Below are positions 16,202 to 23,194 of a stretch of DNA of 64,000 bases, piece by piece. Numbering within the stretch: the first letter of the stretch is position 1; each line of letters opens with the position of its first letter. The notes under the pieces are model-generated. The model ran no database searches and was not told where the DNA came from. It saw nothing but the letters and a program-made list of their open reading frames with translations. The position numbers were made by a program, and so were the translations under genes. The DNA is from Sphingomonas montana (GTDB lineage: Bacteria > Pseudomonadota > Alphaproteobacteria > Sphingomonadales > Sphingomonadaceae): contig NZ_MOLY01000042.1 of the NCBI RefSeq assembly GCF_001956315.1, positions 1-64,000 of the forward strand, in the 5' to 3' direction.

Positions 16202-16217
16202 TGGCGCGGGGATTGCA
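16202..16217 (+). promoter_or_regulatory. sigma54 promoter of flgA
   Basis: TGGCGCGGGGATTGCA has GG and GC 10 bases apart and TTGCA intact, with one mismatch in the -24 box. The predicted start near 16228 gives a leader of about 22 bases before the flgA ATG at 16250. Confidence 0.75.
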
Positions 16218-16249
16218 ACGTGCCTGCCGATACCATCGGAGTTGCCCCC

Positions 16250-16753
16250 ATGACGCCCATCCTGTTCCTCGCGCTGCTGGTCGGTCCTGCGTTCCAGAAT
16301 CTGGATGCGGTGGAGCGCGCGGTGGTGATCGCGGCGGGGGCCGATATCGGGGCGCCGGGCGGGCCTGTCGCGCCCATTGACCGGCGGCTGAAGCTGGCGG
16401 CATGCCCGCAGGTAACCGCCGATCCGCCGTATCAGAATGCCATCACGGTACGCTGCCCGGCGATCGGCTGGCGGTTGCGCGTGCCGTTGTCGCGGGGGCC
16501 GCAGGCGGCGGAGGATGCGCCGGTGCGCGGTGTCGCATACAGCCGGCCGGAGCGGGCCGAGCCGGTAATCCGGCGCGGCGATCCGGTCGACCTGGAGGCC
16601 GGATCGGGCGCGTTCGTGGTAAGTACGCAGGCGGTGGCGCAGGAAGACGGTGCACCGGGTGCGCGGATCCGCGTGAAATCCGACGGGAAAGCGGCGGTCA
16701 TCCTGGCCGAGGTCGTTGAGTCGGGACGGGTCAGGATTCCCGGATTTAAATGA
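16250..16753 (+). CDS. flgA: flagella basal body P-ring formation protein FlgA
   Basis: FlgA, 167 residues, is a periplasmic chaperone for P-ring assembly by FlgI. It has a short hydrophobic leader (TPILFLALLVGPAF), a Cys-containing SAF-like region (LKLAACPQV and ITVRCPAIGWRLRVPL), and the C-terminal FlgA domain (VIRRGDPVDLEAGSGAFVV and RIRVKSDGKAAVILAEVVE). The ATG at 16250 is chosen because it follows a sigma54 promoter start site. An ATG at 16190 would lie upstream of that promoter. Its last codons overlap a sigma28-like promoter that probably serves flgM. Confidence 0.88.
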   Translation: MTPILFLALLVGPAFQNLDAVERAVVIAAGADIGAPGGPVAPIDRRLKLAACPQVTADPPYQNAITVRCPAIGWRLRVPLSRGPQAAEDAPVRGVAYSRPERAEPVIRRGDPVDLEAGSGAFVVSTQAVAQEDGAPGARIRVKSDGKAAVILAEVVESGRVRIPGFK

Positions 16754-16772
16754 TCCCGAAACCTGCCGTTAT
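16747..16772 (+). promoter_or_regulatory. sigma28 (FliA) promoter of flgM
   Basis: TAAA (16747–16750), 14 bases, then GCCGTTAT (16765–16772). It overlaps the flgA stop codon and lies about 50 bases before flgM. It would let FliA transcribe its own anti-sigma factor. Confidence 0.65.
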
Positions 16773-16820
16773 AGGGTTATGAAGCCGGCGGCCCTCACGG
16801 CCGGCGGCACGGGACCCAGG

Positions 16821-17105
16821 ATGATGATCAACGGTATCGCACCCGCATCGAACGCACGGACGGAGACCGCCCGCACCAGCACCGCGCGCGCCGCGGCTTC
16901 GGCCAAGGTGGAGGCGAAGCTGGATCGGCCGGCCGGTCTGACGCCGCCGTCGCTGGCCGCCGACATGGTGAGCGCGATGGGCCCGCCGCTGGACCTGGCG
17001 AAGATCGAGGCGATCCGCAGCGCCATCGCCGAGGGGCGCTACGCGATCGACCCGACCGCGATCGCGGACCGGATGGTCGATACCGACCTGCCGGTGCAAG
17101 GGTGA
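16821..17105 (+). CDS. flgM: anti-sigma28 factor FlgM
   Basis: FlgM-like, 94 residues. The N-terminal half is polar and probably disordered (NARTETARTSTARAAASA). The C-terminal half has the conserved FliA-binding helices, seen in DLAKIEAIRSAIAEGRYAID and PTAIADRMVDTDL. It binds and inhibits FliA until the hook is complete and is then exported through the basal body. Tandem ATGs at 16821 and 16824 are possible starts. The stop overlaps the next start as GTGA. A sigma28-like site lies upstream, giving feedback control. Confidence 0.85.
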   Translation: MMINGIAPASNARTETARTSTARAAASAKVEAKLDRPAGLTPPSLAADMVSAMGPPLDLAKIEAIRSAIAEGRYAIDPTAIADRMVDTDLPVQG

Positions 17106-17431
17106 GCGGCGCGGCGATCGACCGGCTGATCGAGACGCAGCGCGCATTGGTCGCGGCGCTGGACAGCGGCCATCCCGACGATATCGAGCGCGCGACCGCG
17201 CTGGTGCAGGCGGCGGTCGACGGTGTCCGCACGGTGGGCAGCTGGCATGCCGACGCGGACCTGCGCGAACGGTTGCGGACCGCGCTTGCCACCAGCGACG
17301 CCGCGCGGATGCGGACCGGATATCATGCGGACCGCACGCGGCGGCGGCTGGCGATGGTCGCCTCGCTCCGCCGCCCGGCGGCGGTGGCGAGCTATGGCCG
17401 CAACGGGGGGTTCCGGCTGGCGGGGCTTTGA
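17102..17431 (+). CDS. FlgN-like flagellar export chaperone (putative)
   Basis: A small helical protein of 109 residues, starting at a GTG that overlaps the flgM stop. Residues 1–55 form an amphipathic helix pair (IDRLIETQRALVAALDSGHP and IERATALVQAAVDGV), and the C-terminus is basic (HADRTRRRLAMVASLRR). FlgN is the cytosolic chaperone of FlgK and FlgL and is encoded next to flgM in many bacteria. The call rests mainly on size, helicity and position, since sequence similarity to known FlgN is weak by eye. It ends the flgA-flgM operon. Confidence 0.55.
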   Translation: MSGAAIDRLIETQRALVAALDSGHPDDIERATALVQAAVDGVRTVGSWHADADLRERLRTALATSDAARMRTGYHADRTRRRLAMVASLRRPAAVASYGRNGGFRLAGL

Positions 17432-17488
17432 GAGGCCTGCGGTCGGATTTGATCGGATGACGGGTTGGGGCGGCACCGTACCCCTTCC

Positions 17489-17518
17489 CCGTCATCCCAG
17501 CGTCCGCTGGAATGACGG
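17489..17518. repeat. short palindromic repeat, family C
   Basis: CCGTCATCCCAGC and the inverted GCTGGAATGACGG enclose 4 bases. It is a single-hairpin member of the GTCATCC family found many times in the window, and here could end the flgA-flgM-flgN transcript. Confidence 0.65.
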
Positions 17519-17550
17519 TGGATCTGCCAGCACCTAAGTCCTCCAGAAGC

Positions 17551-17566
17551 TGGCATGACCTTTGCT
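17551..17566 (+). promoter_or_regulatory. sigma54 promoter of flhA-fliA
   Basis: TGGCATGACCTTTGCT has GG and GC 10 bases apart and TTGC intact. The predicted start near 17577 lies 18 bases before the GTG at 17595. It shows that an apparent upstream TTG start at 17562 cannot be used. Confidence 0.75.
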
Positions 17567-17594
17567 TGTTTGCGTCCGTACAGGAGACGTGGAC

Positions 17595-19718
17595 GTGGCG
17601 ACCGGGGCGATCAACAAGGCGGTATGGCTGAACGCGGGGCGCGGGGCGATCCTGCCGTTCGCGACGCTGATGCTGGTGGGCCTGATGGTCGTGCCGGTGC
17701 CGGCCGCGCTGCTGGACGTCGGATTCATCGCCAACATCATGATCTCGCTGGCCGTGCTGATGGTCGCGTTGAACGTCACCAAGCCGCTGGATTTTTCCGC
17801 GTTCCCGACGGTGCTGTTGTTCACCACGCTTCTCCGGCTGGCGCTGAACGTCGCGTCGACGCGCGTCGTGCTGGTGAACGGGCATGAAGGCGAGGCGGCC
17901 GCCGGCCATGTGATCGAGGCGTTCGGATCGTTCCTGATCGGCGGCGACTATGCCGTCGGGCTGTTCGTGTTCATGATCCTGATGATCATCAACCTGGTCG
18001 TCATCACCAAGGGCGCGGGGCGCGTGTCAGAAGTGTCGGCGCGGTTTACGCTGGACGCGATGCCCGGCAAGCAGATGGCGATCGATGCCGACCTGTCCGC
18101 AGGCCTGCTGACCCCGGAAGACGCGAAGAACCGCCGGGCGGAAGTGGCGACCGAAGCCGATTTCTACGGATCGATGGACGGCGCGTCCAAGTTCGTGAAG
18201 GGCGATGCGGTCGCGGGCGTGATGATCCTGGTGGTCAATATCCTGGGTGGCCTCGTGCTGGGCGTCGTCAGCCATGGTCTGACCATCGGCGAGGCGGCGC
18301 AGACCTATATCCTGCTGGCGATCGGCGATGCGCTGGTGGCGCAGGTGCCGGCGCTGCTGCTGTCGATCGCGGCGGCCGCGATCGTGACGCGGGTGTCCAG
18401 CCCGCTGGACCTGTCGGGGCAGATCACGAGCCAGTTCGCGTCGATGAAGGCGTGGGTGCCGGTGGCGGTGATCCTGACGATCCTGGGCCTGACGCCGGGC
18501 ATGCCGCACTTCATCATCCTGCCCGCCGCCGCCATCGCCGGGTTCATCGCCTGGAAGCTGCGCGCGCCGAAGGCGACCGCGCCGGAACCGAGCGCGGCGG
18601 AAGTGGCCGCCAAGACCGCCGCCCCCGCCGCGATCGGGTGGGACGAGGTGTCGGACGGCGCGGCGCTGAGCCTGGAGCTGGGCTACGGACTGGTCAGCCT
18701 GGTGGACGAACGCAAGGGCGCGCCGCTGATGGGGCGGATCACGGGCATCCGCCGGCAGTTGAGCCGCGACCTGGGGTTCGTCGTGCCGCTGGTGCGGGTG
18801 CGCGACAATCTGACGCTCGGCCCCAATGCATACCGCATTACGGTGGCGGGCGTCATCGTGGCGGAGGACGAGGCGTTTCCGGACGAGCTGCTGGCGCTGG
18901 ACAGCGGATATCTGGACGGGACGGTCGAGGGGCGGATCGTGCGCGACCCGAGTTTCGGGCTGGAGGCGGTGTGGATTTCCGCGGACAAGCGCAATGCGGC
19001 GGTGATCGCGGGCTATACCGTGGTCGATCCCGCGACCGTGATCGCGACGCATCTGAACCAGATGATCGTGAACGGTGCGGCCGACCTGTTCGGGATGGAC
19101 GAGGCGCAGAGCCTGCTCGACGCGCTGAAGGAGACGGCGCCCGCGCTGGTCGCGAACCTGACGCCCGCGCCGCTGCCGCTGGCGTCGATCGCGACTTTGT
19201 GCCGCGCGCTGCTGGCCGAAGGCGTGCCGTTGAAGGATTTCCGGCGGATCGCGGAGGCGATGGCGGACGCGGCGCGGACCGAGGCGACGGCCGACGGTCT
19301 GGTCGAGGCGGTGCGCGCGAAGATCGGCGCGATCATCATCCAGGCGCTGGTGCCGGTGAAGCTGCCGCTGCCGGTCATCACGCTGGACGCGCAGCTGGAA
19401 CAGCTGCTGACCCAGGCGGTACGGACCGGGCCGGGGGCGGCGCATCCGTTCGAACCGGCGCTGGCCGCGCGGATCGTGCAGGCGGTGAGCGATGCGGCGG
19501 TGCCGCTGGCGGGCGAGGCGCGCAAGTTCGCGATCGTGACCAGCCCGATCGCGCGGCGGGCGCTGGCGCGGTTGCTGCGCCCGCATCTGGCCGATGCGCC
19601 GGTGCTGAGTTTCCTGGAAATCCCGGACGGCAAGCCCGTCGAGGTGGTCGCCGTCGTCGGTGGCGCGGCCCCCGTGCCGCGACCGGCGCATGCGCCGCAG
19701 CCGGAGATGGCGCTGTGA
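17595..19718 (+). CDS. flhA: flagellar type III export gate protein FlhA
   Basis: FlhA, 707 residues. The N-terminal half has about eight membrane helices (for example LPFATLMLVGLMVVPVPAAL and ANIMISLAVLMVALNVTKPL) and the FHIPEP-type conserved block ARFTLDAMPGKQMAIDADL near residue 150. The C-terminal half (from about 335) is the cytosolic docking domain for chaperone-substrate complexes. It is part of the export gate with FlhB, FliP, FliQ and FliR. The start GTG at 17595 follows AGGAGA at proper distance and lies after the sigma54 start site. fliA follows 36 bases later. The usual neighbours flhF and flhG are missing. Confidence 0.95.
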   Translation: MATGAINKAVWLNAGRGAILPFATLMLVGLMVVPVPAALLDVGFIANIMISLAVLMVALNVTKPLDFSAFPTVLLFTTLLRLALNVASTRVVLVNGHEGEAAAGHVIEAFGSFLIGGDYAVGLFVFMILMIINLVVITKGAGRVSEVSARFTLDAMPGKQMAIDADLSAGLLTPEDAKNRRAEVATEADFYGSMDGASKFVKGDAVAGVMILVVNILGGLVLGVVSHGLTIGEAAQTYILLAIGDALVAQVPALLLSIAAAAIVTRVSSPLDLSGQITSQFASMKAWVPVAVILTILGLTPGMPHFIILPAAAIAGFIAWKLRAPKATAPEPSAAEVAAKTAAPAAIGWDEVSDGAALSLELGYGLVSLVDERKGAPLMGRITGIRRQLSRDLGFVVPLVRVRDNLTLGPNAYRITVAGVIVAEDEAFPDELLALDSGYLDGTVEGRIVRDPSFGLEAVWISADKRNAAVIAGYTVVDPATVIATHLNQMIVNGAADLFGMDEAQSLLDALKETAPALVANLTPAPLPLASIATLCRALLAEGVPLKDFRRIAEAMADAARTEATADGLVEAVRAKIGAIIIQALVPVKLPLPVITLDAQLEQLLTQAVRTGPGAAHPFEPALAARIVQAVSDAAVPLAGEARKFAIVTSPIARRALARLLRPHLADAPVLSFLEIPDGKPVEVVAVVGGAAPVPRPAHAPQPEMAL

Positions 19719-19754
19719 CGACCCTGCTGAACCCCGCAAAGAAGGATATCGCCC

Positions 19755-20516
19755 GTGGCGCGTGACGATCCAGACCGTGGCCCGGACCGTGGCCCAGATG
19801 GCAACCCGGAACTCGGCCTCTACACGCGCAAGCCGGCGCGACCGGCGCCTGACGTGCTGGTGCGCGGGCACATGCCGTTGGTCCGGAAACTCGCCTGGCA
19901 TGTCCATGGCCGGGTATCGACCGCGATCGATGTCGAGGATCTGGTCCAGATCGGGATGGTCGCGCTGGTCGAGGCGGCCAATGGCTATGACGACCGGGGT
20001 TTTGCGTTTGCGACCTATGCGTCGATGCGGATCCGCGGCGCGATGATCGATCATCTGCGCCGCCACGCCACGATCTGCCGGTCCGCGATGGTGCGCAAGC
20101 GCGAACTGGACGGCAAACGGCGTGCGCTGGAAGCGACGCTGGGTCGTGCGCCCACCGAGACGGAACTGGGCGAGGCGCTGGGCCTGACCCCGGCGGCGTA
20201 CCGCGAACTGGTGGACGCCACGACGTCGGCCCGGACCGAGAGCCTGGACGAGGTGTATTCCGATCAGTCGCTGTGGTTCGCCGACGTCGAGGACGCGGCC
20301 GACACCGCGATCGAACGGACGCAGCTGAAGGCGGCACTGGCGGGCCGGATCGCGGAGTTGCCGGTGCGCGAGGCGACCGTGCTGCAGCTGTATTTCGTCG
20401 AGGAGATGAACCTGGAGGAGATCGGCCTGACGCTGGGCGTGGGTGCGGCGCGGGTGTGCCAGATCAAGAAGGCGGCACTGGACCGGTTGCGGGGGGCGTT
20501 GAGCGACTGGCGCTGA
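19755..20516 (+). CDS. fliA: RNA polymerase sigma factor FliA (sigma28)
   Basis: FliA, 253 residues. Region 2 holds the core-binding and -10 recognition parts (HMPLVRKLAWHVHGR, IDVEDLVQIGMVALVEAANG and FATYASMRIRGAMIDHLRR). Region 3 is around RAPTETELGEALGL. Region 4 has the helix-turn-helix MNLEEIGLTLGVGAARVCQI, which reads the -35 box. The start is GTG at 19755, after AAGAAGGA. It is co-transcribed with flhA from a sigma54 promoter and opposed by FlgM. Likely targets in the window are flgM, motAB, fliD-fliS and a flagellin gene. A clear terminator follows. Confidence 0.95.
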   Translation: MARDDPDRGPDRGPDGNPELGLYTRKPARPAPDVLVRGHMPLVRKLAWHVHGRVSTAIDVEDLVQIGMVALVEAANGYDDRGFAFATYASMRIRGAMIDHLRRHATICRSAMVRKRELDGKRRALEATLGRAPTETELGEALGLTPAAYRELVDATTSARTESLDEVYSDQSLWFADVEDAADTAIERTQLKAALAGRIAELPVREATVLQLYFVEEMNLEEIGLTLGVGAARVCQIKKAALDRLRGALSDWR

Positions 20517-20543
20517 GCGCGGCGGGATTTGCTTGGGGGTGGG

Positions 20544-20571
20544 GGCTCGGTGGGGACACCGGGCCTTTTTT
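20544..20571 (+). terminator. rho-independent terminator after fliA
   Basis: GGCTCGGTG and CACCGGGCC form a stem (one mismatch) around GGGA, followed by six T. It closes the flhA-fliA operon. Confidence 0.8.
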
Positions 20572-20776
20572 GTGTGTGTTCGGGGGGTGGTGGGGGCGGT
20601 TGCGCCAAGGCCCGGGCCTGCGCCGGAGTACGGGTCTTGGTTTTTGCCTGCTGCTTCCTCCCCCGGTGGGGGGGAGGACTTTGCTTGTGTCACGGTCGTG
20701 ACCTGATGGTGCCGTTGCTCCCTTCTCCCACTCCTCTCCCGGGAGGGAAGATGGCTAGGACCGCCGGACGTGCGAA

Positions 20777-20806
20777 GGCCGCGGCGTCTGGGGAGACGCC
20801 GCGGCC
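20777..20806 (-). terminator. terminator after the first flagellin gene
   Basis: A perfect inverted repeat with 13-base arms (GGCCGCGGCGTCT) and a 4-base loop lies 30 bases after the flagellin stop. The T-run is weak on the minus strand, but the stem is very stable. Confidence 0.65.
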
Positions 20807-20835
20807 CTGTCGGTCGCGTCAGTTCAGGGGAGAAC

Positions 20836-21855
20836 TTAGCGCAGGAGGCTCATCACGCCCTGCGACGACTGGTTCGCCTGGGCGAGCATCGCCTGGCTGG
20901 CCTGGCTCAGTATCTGTGCCTTGGCGAGGTTGGTCGTTTCGATCGAATAGTCCGTGTCCTCGATCCGGCTGCGCGCATCGGAAAGGTTCGTCGCGTTGTT
21001 CGTCTGAACGTTGACGACCGATTCCAGCCGGCTCTGCGAGGCGCCAAGGTCTGCGCGGACCGTGTTGACCGTCCGCAATGCAGTATCGACGTTGGTCAGC
21101 GTCGTGCCGGCGTTCTTGATCGCGTCCTCGCTTTTGGAACTTTCGATCAGCGCGTTGGCAGCGGCAACCGCGGTTGCCTTGCTGGCCTTTTCCGTATCCG
21201 TGCCGGACGCCATGGCGTTTGCGGTGGTCATCGCCGTCGTCGCGGCGGCCGATGCGACGCCCGTCACGTTCATGCCGATGACCCGGCCCGCCTGGGGATC
21301 GGTCGCCGGTGCCGTCGCTGCGGTCACTTCATTCTTGAACGTCGTGCCGTCGATGCTCTTGATCTTGATTTCTACCGTGTCGAAGCCGTTCGCGCCCGTC
21401 TGGATCGTGAACTTCTTGTCGGCGGTGGAGACGCCGGTCTTGTCGAACATGGAGACGCCGTTGTACTTGGTGTTGTCCAGAACATCCGAAACCTGGGCGG
21501 TCAGCGCGGTAATTTCGGCCTGGATGTTGGTACGATCATCGTTCGAGTAGGTGCCGCTCTTCGCCTGCACCGCGAGTTCACGGACGCGCTGGAGGATGTT
21601 GGTGACTTCACCAAGGGCGCCCTCAGCGGTCTGCGCCAGCGAGATGCCGTCGTTCGCGTTGCGGATCCCCTGGTTCATGCCCTTGATCTGCGCGGTCATG
21701 GTGTTGGAGATGGCGAGGCCGGCGGCGTCGTCCTTGGCGCTGTTGATCCGCTTGCCCGAGGACAGGCGTTCCATCGCGGTCGCCTGTGCGGCGGAAGCCA
21801 GGCGGGAGGAGTTCTGGGCGCGCATGGCGCCGGAGTTGGTGTTGATGACGGCCAT
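20836..21855 (-). CDS. fliC: flagellin
   Basis: Flagellin of 339 residues. The N-terminal D0/D1 region is canonical (AVINTNSGAMRAQNSSRLAS, MERLSSGKRINSAKDDAAGL and NDGISLAQTAEGALGEVTNI). The C-terminal D1/D0 has DLGASQSRLESVVNVQTNNA and ends in QANQSSQGVMSLLR. The central domain (about 150–250) is small and Thr/Ala-rich. It is exported and polymerises into the filament, with FliS and FliD (37489–39520) as chaperone and cap. A sigma28-type promoter with ideal spacing lies about 50 bases upstream, so this is probably the main, FliA-driven filament protein. The second flagellin gene lies just upstream. Confidence 0.95.
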   Translation of the reverse strand: MAVINTNSGAMRAQNSSRLASAAQATAMERLSSGKRINSAKDDAAGLAISNTMTAQIKGMNQGIRNANDGISLAQTAEGALGEVTNILQRVRELAVQAKSGTYSNDDRTNIQAEITALTAQVSDVLDNTKYNGVSMFDKTGVSTADKKFTIQTGANGFDTVEIKIKSIDGTTFKNEVTAATAPATDPQAGRVIGMNVTGVASAAATTAMTTANAMASGTDTEKASKATAVAAANALIESSKSEDAIKNAGTTLTNVDTALRTVNTVRADLGASQSRLESVVNVQTNNATNLSDARSRIEDTDYSIETTNLAKAQILSQASQAMLAQANQSSQGVMSLLR

Positions 21856-21907
21856 GCTTCTGGTCCCTTGGTTCGTTCTCAGCCGATGTTCGGCAGGCAC
21901 GATCCAA

Positions 21908-21933
21908 GTAACGGCGGCGCCGGTCCGGCCTTA
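21908..21933 (-). promoter_or_regulatory. sigma28 (FliA) promoter of the first flagellin gene
   Basis: On the minus strand TAAG (21933–21930), 14 bases, then GCCGTTAC (21915–21908). The leader to the ATG at 21855 would be about 45 bases. Confidence 0.7.
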
Positions 21934-21990
21934 AGTCGATGGCGAAGGAACTTTTTGCGACCGCTCGATGCGGTCTGCGCCGGACATGAA

Positions 21991-22020
21991 ACCGCCCGCC
22001 ATGCGGGAATGCCGGGCGGT
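21991..22020 (-). terminator. hairpin after the second flagellin gene
   Basis: ACCGCCCG and CGGGCGGT form arms around a 14-base loop that itself contains a smaller pairing, with TTTC following on the minus strand. It lies 18 bases after the flagellin stop and separates the two flagellin genes. Confidence 0.55.
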
Positions 22021-22038
22021 CGCGGGGGTGACGACGGA

Positions 22039-23004
22039 TCACTGACGGAGAAGGTTCATCACCGCCTGCGTCGACTGGTTGGCCTGCGCCAGCATCGCCT
22101 GGCTCGCCTGGCTCAGGATCTGCGCCTTGGCGAGCGCGGTGGTTTCCTGCGAATAATCGGTATCCTCGATGCGGCTGCGCGCGTCGGCGAGGTTCGTGGC
22201 GTTCGACGTCTGGACGTTCATGACCGATTCGAGCCGGCTCTGCGACCCGCCGAGATCGGCACGCGCGGAGGAGACCGCGCCGATCGCGGTGTCGAGCGTG
22301 CCGAGCGCGGTCCGTGCCTTCGTGCCGTCGGGACCGGTGATGTCGAGGGGTGCGATGGCGGCCTCATAGGCCTGCTTCTTGACCGCGGGCGCGGTCGGCG
22401 TCGGCGCGGACCCGGCGTTCGCCGCGATTTCGGCACCGCCGGTGATCGCGCGCAGGTTGATCGCCTTGATCCGGACCGCGACCTTGTCGGCCGCATTGGC
22501 CCCGGTCTGCACATCGAGCGCGACGGCATTGCCGGGGATCGTCTGCGGCGGGGTGCCGGCGTCGAGGCTGTCGGCGGTCGGGCTCGCGTTGAGGAACAGT
22601 TTGACGCCGTTGAACGTGGTGTTGGCCATGATGTCGGACACCTGCGCCGTCAGCGCCGTCACCTCCGCCTGCATGCTGGTGCGGTCGGTTTGCGAATAGG
22701 TTTCGGACCCCGCCTGCACCGTCAGTTCGCGGACGCGTTGCAGGATGTTCGTCACCTCGCCCAGCGCGCCTTCCGCGCTCTGCAGCATCGACATGCCGTC
22801 ATTGGCGTTGCGGATGCCCTGGTTCATGCCGCGGATCTGCGCGGTCATCGAATTGGCGATGGCGAGGCCGGCGGCATCGTCCTTGGCGGAATTGATCCGC
22901 TTGCCCGTCGACAGCCGTTCCATCGACGTGGCCTGCATGTTGGTGGCGATGCGCGAGGCGTTCTGGGCACGCAGCGCACCGGAATTGGTGTTGATGACGG
23001 CCAT
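22039..23004 (-). CDS. second flagellin
   Basis: Flagellin of 321 residues, clearly a paralogue of the protein at 20836–21855. The N-terminal 100 residues are nearly the same (SMERLSTGKRINSAKDDAAG and GALGEVTNILQRVREL) and the C-terminus ends QANQSTQAVMNLLRQ. The central part (about 145–230) is different and richer in Pro and Ala. A strong FliA promoter is not seen. The best candidate, TTTA-N14-ACCGATTC near 23050–23075, is weak. Two flagellins with separate control could make a filament of mixed composition, for example a proximal segment of one type. Confidence 0.93.
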   Translation of the reverse strand: MAVINTNSGALRAQNASRIATNMQATSMERLSTGKRINSAKDDAAGLAIANSMTAQIRGMNQGIRNANDGMSMLQSAEGALGEVTNILQRVRELTVQAGSETYSQTDRTSMQAEVTALTAQVSDIMANTTFNGVKLFLNASPTADSLDAGTPPQTIPGNAVALDVQTGANAADKVAVRIKAINLRAITGGAEIAANAGSAPTPTAPAVKKQAYEAAIAPLDITGPDGTKARTALGTLDTAIGAVSSARADLGGSQSRLESVMNVQTSNATNLADARSRIEDTDYSQETTALAKAQILSQASQAMLAQANQSTQAVMNLLRQ

Positions 23005-23194
23005 GGCCGGAGGTCCTTCTTCCAAAGAACTGCCGGTTCGGGGCAGTCGGAATCGGTATGAAGGAAACAGGTAAACAGACGTTTAAGCATGTCCGTGGGC
23101 GGCGTTGAACTGCGGTGGTCCGCCTCCTGCACGGCGTAACGATTGATTTACCAGACTCACGCTATTCGATCGGCAGCAAAAGGGGGGCCGGCGC

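Noticed and set aside
18027-20693. Open frame of 888 codons on the minus strand opposite flhA and fliA
   Set aside because: It is rich in Arg, His, Gln and Pro without any domain, and lies wholly opposite well-conserved genes. Such long antisense frames are expected in GC-rich DNA.
20770-23061. Open frame of 763 codons on the plus strand opposite both flagellin genes
   Set aside because: The repeated patterns in it only mirror the homology between the two flagellins on the other strand.
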